Part shown: piece after piece, positions 39,103 through 50,215 of the stretch
Layout of the letters: each line of letters starts with the position of its first letter
How positions within the stretch are numbered: the stretch's first letter is position 1
Assembly (NCBI GenBank): GCA_963969495.1
Contig: OZ018321.1
Span: forward strand, 135,905,315 to 135,969,314
DNA length: 64,000 bases
Direction of reading: 5' to 3'
Source of the DNA: Ceratothoa steindachneri
Taxonomy: Eukaryota; Arthropoda; Malacostraca; Isopoda; Cymothoidae
The notes under the pieces: generated by a model
Told to the model about the DNA's origin: nothing
The model's database searches: none
The model's input: the letters and a program-made list of their open reading frames with translations, nothing else
Program-made: the position numbers and the translations under genes

Positions 39103-42100
39103 TTGGAGAAAAGGAAACACTCATAGATATGATTGTAGTGAGAAGGACTACTACATTAGTTCTGCTAGTTTTTCTGCCTTTCCCAACTCCTTTGAATATG
39201 GAAGTACATTTTGCTTGTGCAATAGACCCAATTACAGCACTGAGTATATCTTAAATGCTTAATGCCTATTTTCCATACTAGAAGAAGCAAGGAGAGGTAG
39301 CAAGAATTACTTACAAATGGATCACGTTATTTTGCTGTTTTTTACAGCCCATTTAAAAAATGATTGATTTCCTTATTAATCTAGTAGATCATGGTCTACT
39401 GGAATAAATAAGGAGATCTAAAACAACCCGTTTCATTTCTGTCTCTAGCTAAAAAACTCTCTAGGAAACTTCCAATGATGACTTTCTGATGCTTAAGTCT
39501 GTGATTTTACTCCCAACATTCGGCAAGTATTCTCCTGCAAGTTTTTGCTATATAGTTTTCTGGGCTTAATTAATTATAAAGGTGTCCAAATTTGTATATC
39601 TTTTACTCATCCTTTTTCTACTAATTCTTTATGCCAATTTCTTACTCATGACTATTAATTTATTTATTATATATGGCCGCGCGTTTGTTTTTTACCGATG
39701 CAATCCTATTAGCTCATTGCTGATTATTAATTTCATGTCTCGTTTTATTTCTTCTAAGTACTCTTCCGTATCTCTATCATATTTGTTTCGATTCATTTTC
39801 ACAAGTAATATGGTGCATTCATTAATTTCATGCGCTTTAGGAATATATGCACGACACTGCAAATCTTTCTCACTAATTTACAAGCTAATTTTCTTTTTAT
39901 ACGATTTGCCTTTAGCATGGTTCAATCCCAAGTCAAAATCTGTCTTTAGTACGCATTCATTCTCCAAAACTTGATAGGAAATTTCAATTTTTTATTTTAT
40001 GCAAAAATATCAGAATCTTTTTCTTGTAATGTTTATTATCAGACTACCTGCCAAATTGACTTTAATTCTTCTAGTATTGAGGCACAAATGTTATTATATC
40101 ATGAGGAAACGAAAGTAACTTAAAAATAACCTTTATATTTTAATTGTAATATTTCTTTCCAAACACGATTAGAAAAATTTTACCCTATAACTGCTTTAAC
40201 CAAGTCTATGAAGATTAAATCCTTCTCTCATTTTATTAGTGTATTTTAATTAATTAATTGCATTTTTGTTTCTACTAATTCAGTGTATAAGACGAAGATT
40301 TCCCTAATACTGCAGGCATGATCGATTCGGTTTGTGACCTTTTATCCTACATTGGCTTTATAATCATTCCAATTTTCTAAGTTTTAAAGGACAAATCCTA
40401 AATATAGGCACTACACTCAAGACGCCGTACCAATAATGCATTTTACATATATACTTTTAAAAATGAAAAGAGTTGTGAAAAAAAAATCAAAACACCGGAT
40501 CTCTGCCAACTGAAGTGCGGAATAATATCGTAAACAACAAAATGAAAGAATGAGAAATGTTTTACGCTGTTATTAAAAATTGCTGTATGACAAATAGTCG
40601 CAGAGTATGATTGGATAAACCAGTGAACAAAGATTTGTTGCTGAAACAGTATAACCACGAGATGAATACGAGATCTGCTGCTTCTACTAAGAATAAATAC
40701 CCTTCTTTATATTTAAACTGAAATGATAGCAAAATGAACATCTCGAAGAATAGTAAATAAGTCAGCGATAACAAATCTTTTACACACATACACGTAATTA
40801 AAGGTTAATACCATATGATAATAACTTGCAAGAGGATATATAGTTCACTATGCATTTCATGTTAGCGTTTAAAACTGAATACGTTTCAAATTTAGAGAAT
40901 TATTATGCATCTATCATTCAAATTACAAAAGGAAATTATGTTTTGCTTATTTCATTTTTTGCGACAAGTTTCTATTTTCAAAGACTGATGCTTTGCATTA
41001 AAAACAAGGCTCATTATCTGATAGAGATAAGAAATATAAAGTTTATTAATAGAGAATTTAAACTAAAGATTTCTTAATAGAATTATAAATAATCATCTTC
41101 AATTTTTTAATCCTCTACTATATTGGGTACAAAAATATGCAAAAAATGACCTTTGCACTTATTAAAGCTTTGTTGTATTCTTTTTCTTTAATTTTCCTTT
41201 AAGGTGTTCTTACTTCGGAAACAACTTTATTTACTCCTGAGTCGATAGGGAAGCAATAGAAAATATTGCTCATTTTGGTTGCAACTACTAAAGCCGGATA
41301 GTGTACCAAGTTTCAAAACAACTTAACTTAGATTAGGATACCTTAAATGTTGTTATATTTTGTTGTAAATTTCAAAACAAAATCTCATTTTTTATTATAC
41401 ATTCAATCTGTTAGTTATAGGGATGAGATTTATTTACTATTTTTCCAGCTATGTACATACTATATATTTCGAAAAAACATATTTATTTGCCGATGTGAGT
41501 TCAAATTTCTTCTATATATTTAGAAGTATTTGTTTACATTGATTCAGGACTATAGGGCTTTAGGAATCATTAGGAGATCCCTGTATGTACACTGAGGAAC
41601 TTCTTTGACACCCATAATTTTATTAGTGTATGTAAAGTTGATGCATCATCTCTTTTCCCGACTTGACCCTTCCAGTTTTAAATGATTAGTGGTGTTGTTT
41701 TAAAGAGAAATAATCACCCAATGCCCTCGTATAAAGAGAAAATAAAAATACGAATGGGAGAGTGAAATTGAAGTAGGTAATAGAGTAGACAATGATTTGA
41801 GTATAGAGGATACCCTCATATATAAAGAGCACGTTGTCTTTATACAGTTTATAGCCTTTGATTGTCAGTGAAAGATTCTACCTTTCTGTTACAAGATCTG
41901 CATAACATGGGTTAAGAAAACCTATGGCTTGATCATGTGAGAGTCATCATAATGATAAGCTGACTTAAATCGGAATTCCCATGCGACGACGAGCTAAAAC
42001 TAATTGAGCTTAATTAAAATTGTGTTGTACTCGGTGTTTCCAACCAGCTTAGTCACAGGCTAATAGATAATATGAGAATATGTATTACAATTACTACATC

Positions 42101-43370
42101 GCCGGCATATGATGTACAACTATTCGATAAAAATGTGTGTGTACACTTAAATGTTAGGCTTAACACTAAATATTCCATAGAAATTTCGTGTTGCCGTTTT
42201 TTAACATTTTGTCATATGTTTCCCATTTTACAACAATGTAAAATAAACCTGAAACATGCACCAAACCTAACCTCACAGTTTAGGCTATTTTGACCTTACT
42301 TACATACCTTTTGTTAGTCGATATATCCCGAAAAAACAATTTACCATATTACTTAACAAAGGCACTCGAACATAATGCTTCCCATTAGAACTCCTTTTAC
42401 TCGTAACAATAAACCTGGGAAGCAATAAGTTAGAGTGAGCCAAAACGAGTTCATAAGATTTGAATATCCTCGCTACCCATAGCTATCTAGTTTTCCTCGC
42501 TACCCATAACAAATTCCTTATATTTTGTACCTTTGTATATAAAAGGTAAGGTTTTTCTATAAGAATTGATTTATTTGGTACAAACAGCCCCTGTATGTTT
42601 AAAGCTTTCTCTTCTTTTTTTTGTTTTCATTCTTGATATATCTATGTTTCTGACGGGGCTATATTTCTTCAATGGATCGTGTGATAAAAAAGTGGAGAAA
42701 AAAGAGAAAAAAGATGAAGATTGCAAAAAAAATAAAGCAGAAATGAGAAATATCCTGCAGGGAAAACTAAGGTAACTAGAAAAATAACAATGACAGGTAA
42801 AGGAGAATATAAGCAGCAAAAAGCCTTGCTCAAACAGAAGTAAAATACAAGCATAAAATAAAGCAAAGAGGGAAATAAGAATGAAAGAAGAATTAACAAA
42901 GGGGCAAAAGAACCGAGGTCTTTCTTTAAGGCCGAAAACCCCATCAATCAGATGCCTCAGACGGAGGTTTAGTAACAAGGAGAGAAAAACCACCCTTCCA
43001 ATGTTTAGGGGGCGAGTGTCTTCCCTTCCCTCTTCGACTTTCCCCAAACCCCTTCCTGAGCCCATACTCCTAACTCAATCCGCTGAATCAGGCCTTTCTC
43101 GCCTACTAAACCCGCGAAAATGGGTTGCCGTTCCATCCCCTGTAGCTGAAATGAAAAGATAAGAACAATATAACTTAAGCCACCTTTCACTGCCCCAGGG
43201 ATCAAGCCACCGCCCCCCCCCCCTTCCTAGATTGGTTTCTTGGTAGGTTCATTGCCAAATCCTTCTTCTTTTATTCCTCCATTATCACAATTCTTTTTAT
43301 GTCCTCTTTATTTTAATAGAGTTTTGAAAATTTTAGACATTTTACATGTAATTAGTCTCTTAGCTTTATA
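39103..43370. other. AT-rich intergenic DNA, no gene seen
   Basis: The 130-codon plus-strand frame at 39582-39974 is extremely rich in Leu, Ile, Phe and Ser, and I consider it a chance frame. At 42571-43162 overlapping frames occur on both strands. The segment 42.90-43.24 kb is GC-richer and CpG-bearing and ends in a poly-C tract near 43213-43223, but I recognise nothing in it. It may be a transposon scrap. Confidence 0.35.
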
Positions 43371-43375
43371 CTTTC

Positions 43376-43582
43376 ACGTTAGAAAGTATAATAAGGCAAA
43401 ACTATAAATAATTTCAAGTTGAGAAGGTATATTAGGACTGTAGTTATAAATAATTTTAAGTTAAAAAGGCATATTAGGACTGTAATCATAAATAGTTTCA
43501 AGTTAGGAAGGTATAATTAGAGTGAAATTAAAAATAGTTTCAAATTAGGAAGGTACATTGGGACTGTAGTTATAAATGGCAC
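43376..43582. repeat. ~47-bp tandem repeat, about 4.5 copies
   Basis: Units share AGGTATATTAGGACTGTAG, then TATAAATAATTTCAAGTT, with a spacing of about 45-47 bp. The copies differ by scattered substitutions. Non-coding. Confidence 0.85.
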
Positions 43583-44054
43583 TCATAAAGAATTAAATAA
43601 CACTATAACGTTATATTTATATATAGTAGTTCCATGTTAAACTCCATTATGTATATTTCAAGATTATGTCAAATGTAACATGAGGAAGCATGTTACAGAA
43701 TATCTAGAGGATTGCGTAGCCTCCAAAACCCAATTGCGAATTAATGTAAGTGTGTGTGGTTGTGTGTGTTCGTAGGGGACAAAAGCATATGTGAATAGAC
43801 AAAAAGAAATAAAAGTTATGAAAAGAGAAGCTAATGTAAGAGATCTGCAGAGGGATGCAAAGCACTTGGGAATCTGGTCAATTGATTTTATTATATTTTT
43901 GTTTAGTGACTTTTTTTCAGTTGTTGTATTCTTATTTAGTTAGTTTTATGGCGTTAAAGCTATTTTTCTTAAATAATTTAATATTCTTTGTATATGTAGT
44001 TAGCATTTGTTGTTGTTACTATTTTATAAATCTTTATTATTTTAACTTATTGTA

Positions 44055-44117
44055 TTCTGTTTTTCATTTATTTCGTTATGTGTGGATTACACATAACGAA
44101 ATAAATGAAAAACAGAA
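44055..44117. repeat. Perfect 29-bp inverted repeat with a 5-nt loop
   Basis: The left arm at 44055-44083 (starting TTCTGTTTTTCATTTATTTC) is matched base for base by the right arm at 44089-44117 (ending GAAATAAATGAAAAACAGAA). The loop is GGATT. Such a long perfect palindrome is out of place in DNA where every other duplication is diverged. It could extrude as a cruciform or be transcribed as a tight hairpin. A strand-switch replication error is the simplest origin. There is no T-run placed as a terminator and no transposon motif at its ends. Confidence 0.95.
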
Positions 44118-44329
44118 ATAAAAGTTATTCGGGTATTTCGAGTCATATTTGGTATGTTTTTTATATTTGGGTAGATTCTCTTAGAACGTCTGTTTTATTT
44201 TTTGCATCGAAATTTAACATACATCGAATGACACTCCATCTCCGCTAGCCACTAGGCGCGTGGAACTTGAAAATGTAGCGTCACTTATGGCTTTTCTGTT
44301 CTGTTTAATCATTTGAATGATTACATCAT
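44118..44329. other. Intergenic DNA, no gene seen
   Basis: Short AT-rich stretch between the palindrome and the LINE relic. Confidence 0.4.
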
Positions 44330-45150
44330 TCATTTCTTGATTTTTTCTGTAGATTTCTGAACATGTATAGAGTTTTGAATGCGACCGAAGCCTTAAAAAT
44401 TCTACCTGAGACGTGCTTCCTGCACCCTGCTGAAGTAATCTTTATTGCAAGTACATTGCACTCCGTGGTGTAGGTATAGCGGCAATCCTTCACGCTGACA
44501 TCAGAGAGTAGTCTTCTATCAATAGGGACTACCTTGACTACCTAGTTCTAATCTTATATTTTACCTCGTAGATGTTTAATCTTTTAAACTATGGGGCCGT
44601 CATATGAGCTTACATAGGCGCGTTACGCCAAGCATATTAAATTATTTGGCTAAAATCATCGGCGTATTGAATCTTGGGGCAAGTGAGGCTCACAAGTGCT
44701 GGAACATATGCGGTGTATATCAAGTACATAGTGGGGTACAGACACCCCCTTTCAGGAAGCCCGCATTAAGCGGAAACTTTGGTCTGTCCACGAACTGACA
44801 TACGCCGGTCTCTCCATGATATAGTCACAGAGAGTTCTTTCTAAGTTTTTACTTATTCCCAGCCGCAGCAGGTTGTACTTCATTCCCCTTTACCACACCT
44901 TATCAAACGCCTTTGATACATCCCGACATACAATGTCCACGTATCTCCCCTCCCTTTTTGCTTGGGCAAGTTTTTCCTTATGCTATTTCCTGCAGCAAAG
45001 CTGGTATGAAGTGTACAGGGAGTTCTCCCCCAGATTAGACACCAGTCTTCGGTTAAGGATCATCTCGAAGAGCTTTCCCCCCAATTCCCACAGTAAAACT
45101 GGCAAGAATCCAATGCTCTTGCAGCATCTGCGATTATACATATGTATATC
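44330..45150 (-). pseudogene. Non-LTR retrotransposon (jockey/I-like LINE) reverse transcriptase relic
   Basis: The minus strand carries the fingers/palm of a LINE reverse transcriptase, broken by stops and frameshifts. From high to low coordinates: IGFLPVL, then GGKLFEMILNRRLVSNLGEN and SLYTSYQLCCRK. Motif A follows as DVSKAFDKVW (44893-44922) with the first catalytic Asp, directly followed by an in-frame TAA at 44890-44892. Next come RGMKYNLLRLGISKNLERT and a frameshifted GGVCTPL corresponding to motif B. Motif C is QYADDF, with YADD at 44655-44666. The endonuclease and the 3' end are not recognisable. The motifs make the enzyme family certain. The clade (jockey/I/R1-like) is my inference from motif A wording and spacing. 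Confidence 0.85.
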
Positions 45151-45398
45151 ATCTACACCTATCTACATCCTCATTTGGTGAAAAGTATTTCTATAGAATT
45201 ATTTTTAAATTGTTTTAATTAACATTAATTTAATTAGTAATTTTAGGTAATATTTATATTATGTATTAATTAGGAGTTTTCTTATTTTTAACAGGAGTTT
45301 CTCTTTGAGGGGTGTAATTGGTATATACTAGCGCATAGATTGATGCAGTTTTAGGTTGGATTACTATGTGTAGAAGTCTTGCGTCTAGTATATATATC

Positions 45399-45434
45399 AG
45401 GCACGTGCCGTGAGTAAATTCAGGGTAGGCAGAA
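45399..45434. other. Possible transposon end (GGCACGTGCC palindrome) next to (TA)n
   Basis: The 10-bp palindrome GGCACGTGCC is followed by GTGAGTAAATTCAGGGTAGG in a short GC-richer stretch between AT-rich DNA and a (TA)n tract. It has the look of the end of a dispersed repeat. No partner end was found. Confidence 0.25.
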
Positions 45435-45470
45435 ACTGTGAAGCTGCCGCAATTCATTTTATGAAGAGCC

Positions 45471-45472
<2 letters not shown>

Positions 45473-45566
<94 letters not shown>

Positions 45567-45572
45567 TATATA
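45473..45572. repeat. (TA)n microsatellite
   Basis: About 100 bp of TA with a TTTATA and a TTATA interruption at the right end. Confidence 0.97.
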
Positions 45573-46267
45573 CAATAAAAAACTTCAAGCTAATTCTCGA
45601 CACTTGTATACTAATCACCCTTCCATGCATACAAATACATTTTTTATGTTACTTTGGATTTTAACCCGTACATCATAAAATTTCAATTTCATCCTTGAAA
45701 ATTGAAAATATACTAAAAGAACTGATTTGCTACAGCTTAAAAATCATGTTAAATCTTAGCATTTTTTAAATATAATAACGAGAGTTGTTTTTATAGATTT
45801 TTGCATAATTTATATCAAGCTTATCATTAATGTTGAGTTCCAATGTAAGATAATATTCTGCAGTTAACCAATTGAAATTAATTTCAAAATTGGATAAAAA
45901 GTGAACTTAAAAAATGTCATCAACACAGTTAGTGAAACAATTTCTTCGAAAATATCGTAGATAAAAAAGAAAAAAAGCAGAAATTCTAAATTTATATAAT
46001 AGAAATAAATGAATATCTACAAATCGTAATATATTGAAAATTTTGCTACTTTGATATCCGCAACCAAAATAGAATTTTTTTGCAAAAGTTTATATATTGT
46101 AGGAGGTGGTAGTGCTGAATTTGATATTATTTCTAACCATTATTTCTCAAGGAGCGGTATTAATTAGGTTGCCTAAAGTTAATTAAAAGTAAGATTCCAT
46201 TGTTCACTTTAACTATCCACACTTTAGTTTATTATGGCATTGGTGTTCCAAATTAAAAATATGTAGT
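45573..46267. other. AT-rich intergenic DNA, no gene seen
   Basis: Nothing recognisable up to the piggyBac left end. Confidence 0.4.
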
Positions 46268-46740
46268 TTAACACATTCACTGCCAGGCCATTTTTAACAA
46301 AATGAACACCGGTGCCAAAAAAAAAACCATCTCTTGCATCTTTATTTTCCATTTTAAAAATGGAGGTCAAAGTCGGGTATAAACTACCAGAAGCCATTTC
46401 ACCATACACTGGTGACAAGTAATTTCTTATATTTACGTTTCTTTTTTTTAATATTTCATTAATTTGACCTGAAAAATATGTTATTTGTATAATATGTAAC
46501 AGTTGAAAGCTATGAAAGAGTCTAGCATAGCTTGAAAATTATACTTTCTCTTTAGTTTACATTTCACCAGCCATGTTACCATATACTGGAGACTTTAAAA
46601 TTTTTAATTTTCTTTTCTTCTTTGCTGGCTTATAAATATAATTTTGCAGGCTTATAATATAAAGTATCACTCGGATAGTATTAAATTATTATTATTTACA
46701 TAAAATAAATTATAATTAAATAATTAATACACTTAAAAAA

Positions 46741-48333
46741 GGAAGGAGATAGAGGACAAACTGGAAAACCAAAGTAAACTTTGAAGAACTAGTTCAAACA
46801 CTAGATGATGAAAATTCTGAGCAGTCTTTCATTGATATATCAGATGATGATTCTGTAGCTGGCCCAAATTATGATCCATTTTTAAGATTCAGTGAAGATG
46901 AGGTAGAGGAAGAATTAGACTCACAATGAGGCTACATCTCAATTGAAAAAGAGAGGTAACTTGAAAATGAAGAACTTTAAAATGAAGCACTTTAAAATGA
47001 AAGAGATGGACAAGCGTTAGAATTTTCTGCTCCACGATGGTATGACTTTAATGGAAAACAATTGAATTTTGCCTTCACTGCTGAAGAAGCACTAGAGGTA
47101 ACGTTTAATTAGCCAGCATCTGTGAAGTCAGAGGAAACCTTCAATCTGTATTTTGATGAGTAGGTGCTACAATTACTTGTTCAACAGACTAATATTTATG
47201 CTGAGCAAATGACATATAAAAGAAAAGTCGATGAGTCATTAACACCACATGCAAGACATTTGAATTGGGCACCCACGACAAATTAGGAAATGAAGACCTT
47301 CTTGGGAATGTTGTTATGGATGGGCTTAGATCGTAAAGGTACACTAGCTGATTACTGGTCACAATCCCCATTGTACAAGAATGATTTAGGTATCAAAATG
47401 AGCCGCAACAGATTCGAATCTTTGCTAAATTGCCTCTATTTTGCAAAAAAAAATAAGTTGGCAAAAAAGACCGACTTGGAAAAATCCAGCCACTAGTTGA
47501 TATAATTCTTAGAAACTATCAGTCATCATATACTCCAGGTAGTGACATTGTCATCGATGAGTCACTTATCCCATGGAGGGGAAAATTTCAAATTCCAGCA
47601 ATATTTACCTAACAAAAGTCACAAGTACGGAATTAGGCTTTTCAAGTTGTGTTACCTAAAAGGCTTTATGTATAACCTTTCCACACAGAGTGAAATGTCT
47701 GCAATAGGCGTAAGGAAGGTGGGACTTGCGAAACAAGTTTGCGGGTCGCTGATGTATGGATCTTTGAATCAAGGTCGGATATTATATATTGATAATTTCT
47801 ACACGAGCTATGATCTAGCAGCTGATTCCCTAAAAAGGAACACGCATGATTTTAAACCCTTAGATAGAAAATCCAGGAAGTACATGCTAAAAGAGGTCAT
47901 GGAAGCAAAATTGAAGAGTAGCGAAATAGTATCTAAAGAAGATTAAAACGGAATCGTTATCTTGAATTGGAAGGACGTAAGAGATGTAAGCATGTTATCA
48001 ACTAAGCATACGCCAAACATGGTTTTTAGTTAGTAGGAATAGAAGAAAGAGGCCAAGTAAAAATGAACGAAAAAATAAGGATAGGAGAAGAAAAGAGGAG
48101 GGTGCTCAGGATAATGAAAATCTACCAGAGCCATCTTCAGTAAAAATTTAAAGAAGGATGCAAGGAATAGGGAAATCTACTAAACGTGTAAAGTTTGCTA
48201 CCAAAAAAACAGCAAGGAAGAAGGAAGAGCTGCCGCAAGAAAGGTAAATACCAAATCTAAATACTACTGTTAAGGTTGCCCTAAAAAAAATTATAATGTG
48301 TTCCTTGTTTCAGAGTTCCATAAAAAGCAATAA
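46741..48333 (+). pseudogene. piggyBac transposase pseudogene
   Basis: DDD transposase that cuts and reinserts at TTAA, now inactive. The readable part starts with the acidic N-terminus (NFEELVQTLDDENSEQS, then DDDSVAGPNYDPFLRFSED). The core contains LTPHARHLNWAPTTN, then MKTFLGMLLWMGLDRKGTL. The first catalytic Asp is in DIVIDESLIPWRG (47556-47558). After that come YLPNKSHKYGIRLFKLC, then ILYIDNFYTSYDL with the second Asp at 47791-47793, and NGIVILNWKDVRDVSMLSTK. The block that should follow, with the third catalytic Asp (GVD), is missing. A Cys-rich C-terminal tail resumes (KSKYYC, stop, GCPKK) and ends at 48331-48333. In-frame stops lie at 46750, 46927, 46957, 46978, 46993, 47110, 47161 and 47284. 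Frameshifts near 47480 and 47580 offset each other. No start codon survives. An AATAAA lies at about 48402. Confidence 0.9.
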
Positions 48334-48417
48334 TTTTAGGTTTTTGAATACATAATCTTATTTCAAGTTTGTGTCATTTTTTCAATTTTTGCATTTGAAT
48401 AAAGGAATTTTTCTTTG

Positions 48418-48423
<6 letters not shown>

Positions 48424-48448
<25 letters not shown>

Positions 48449-48449
48449 G
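48424..48449. repeat. (TA)n inside the piggyBac element
   Basis: 26 bp of TA in the 3' untranslated part of the piggyBac copy. It must have expanded after, or been carried with, the insertion. Confidence 0.9.
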
Positions 48450-48850
48450 TTTTTGCATAAATAATTTTATTTGAAGTTTTTTCATTTGAATAAAGGAATT
48501 CTTCTTCGTAATTATATATATGTAGTCTAAATGTAAATTTAGTAGTTACTTTTGCAATGTTTTTTGTAATGTTTTTTAATAAACTACTAAACGATTTATG
48601 TACCTGGCTGCGATGAAAATTGAATGTCGAACCATCTATATGTAGCCTTCAGTGGAAGCCAGGATAAGAAGACAAAATTGTTCCTGTAAGCCAAACGTTT
48701 TCTTATGTATTGGAAAACACATACACCGGCACCATGGATTGGAGATGCAGCTGACATTGGAATTATAGGTGTCACCATGATTTGGTGACATGGCGAGAAT
48801 TGAATTTGCAATGTCACCAAATATATTGTGCCCTGCAGTGAATGTGTTGG

Positions 48851-49689
48851 AACGTTCCAGCAGCCAAATTGTTACCCATCAAAATTAACAAAAATATTTA
48901 GCATACTCTATTATTATAGAAGAAATGAGAACTGCTCGTGTGGTGTATCAGCGGAGACGTCCTATATTTAAACCCATAGATAAAGCAATTCAGATTCACT
49001 GGACATATTGATTAATTCGACATACAAGTGAAGAAATATTAACAAAATTCCTTATTAAACACAGTATGAGCTTGTACAGAAAAAGGTGATAAAACATCAG
49101 TTAGGTTAGATGGATGAGGTAAAAGGTGATTTTTAAGACTTGAAACGAGGCTACATCACTGATATCTGTTAAGAATGAACATTTGTAAACATCATAGGGA
49201 AATGAATTAACGATTCAAGACCAACGATCATCAGGATTAAGAAGGGGTACTCAACGAATAAGTACGAGTGCTATAGTTTTATGCCTCGGTACTAACCTTA
49301 TTCAATGTGAACATGTCTACAACATATTGAATAAATAAAAGTTCTTTCTATCATTTCATCATGGAATTCAATGATACCTTAAGATAAAGGAGATTGGAAT
49401 TATTTACATAAGTTCTTAACTCTAATCTGGTAACTTACCTCAGAAGTTCTAGTGCTACAGAATTTTAAACTAGTAAATACCCTAATATAAACTAGACTGT
49501 AGTTCAATTTAAAAGGAATAGAGTGAAAATTGACAGAATTACGAGCCAACAAAGACTATAAGATCCATTCGGGAATAGTATAAGCGAGAAAGAAAAGCGA
49601 GTAGGTCAGAGGTGATAGAAAATTAAAAGGAATAGGAAATATGGAAAGATGATTAATTTAACAACTCTTATTAAATTAACATATTGAGT
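48851..49689. other. Intergenic DNA, no gene seen
   Basis: AT-rich sequence between the piggyBac right end and the CR1-like fragment. Nothing recognisable. Confidence 0.4.
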
Positions 49690-50215
49690 GGAGTGGAGCA
49701 CTTTCAATGACAGTCCTTCGCATGTAATTCCAAGTTTGTGATAATTCCTAAGAAAAAATATTCTGTGCTACTGCAATGATAAATCTTATGCTTACCAACT
49801 TATTAACTTATTTTTCTAAATGGATATCTGTTATCTAATTTAAATATCAATAGTTTAAATAATTGAACCCATTTAGTATTATAAATACTTCGATAAGTTA
49901 ATCGTGTAGGTACCGATCTTATTGGGATAGTAAATTCAGGCGCTTCATTCTCTCTTCATAGGATCTATTTATAACTTTGAGAATTAATTTGGACGCTCGA
50001 CGATGGATGAGTTTCAATATTGAAATGTCCCTTTCGCATAGGTGGTGACCAGAACTACGCATCATACTCCAATTGAGGTGTCCCAAGTCTGTATATAAAC
50101 CAAAAAACTGTCTTTTGTTTTAAACGCAAATTATAGCTGTGTATCCTAGAAACCTCTTGGCACTTTTTGAAGCTACACTACACTTTTAAAATTTAGGTTA
50201 TTCAAAATTAAGACA
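49690..50215 (-). pseudogene. CR1-like LINE, C-terminal part of the reverse transcriptase ORF
   Basis: The minus strand reads, across frameshifts: LGTPQLEYDA (QLEYDA at 50058-50075), FWSPPMRKG, then ERDISILKLIHRRASKLIL (HRRASK at 49988-50005) and INRSYEERMKRLNLLS. A LIEVFIILNGFNYLN-like stretch follows, and a further decayed tail extends to about 49.69 kb. This is the region C-terminal to the catalytic palm in CR1/jockey-type LINEs, where 'RPQLEY..VW.P', 'RRA(S/T)K' and 'L.YEERL..L.L' are characteristic. The catalytic domain itself is absent, as usual for 5'-truncated LINE copies. Several stops and frameshifts make it inactive. It is not the same copy as the LINE at 44.3-45.2 kb. Confidence 0.75.

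Larger units (their letters stand above)
46272..48846 (+). mobile_element. piggyBac-family DNA transposon, nearly full length, inactive
   Basis: The left end CACATTCACTGCCAGG starts at 46272 directly after TTAA (46268-46271), the obligate piggyBac target. The right end CCCTGCAGTGAATGTG stops at 48846 and is its inverted complement apart from one extra C. The following four bases are TTGG, so one copy of the TTAA duplication has mutated. The span of 2575 bp is normal for this superfamily. Subterminal motifs resembling CCATACACTGGTGAC occur at about 46402 and 46579 near the left end, with GTCACCA/TGGTGAC elements at 48771-48789 near the right, probably transposase-binding sites. Inside is a decayed transposase gene in the plus orientation. 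Confidence 0.9.

Noticed and set aside
39582..39974. 130-codon plus-strand open frame with membrane-like composition
   Set aside because: Leu/Ile/Phe/Ser/Tyr richness is what AT-rich DNA gives by chance. There is no motif, neighbour or splice context.
42571..43205. Overlapping open frames of 92-164 codons on both strands
   Set aside because: They overlap each other on opposite strands. The minus-strand frame is Phe/Leu/Ser-rich opposite a purine-rich plus strand, a composition effect.
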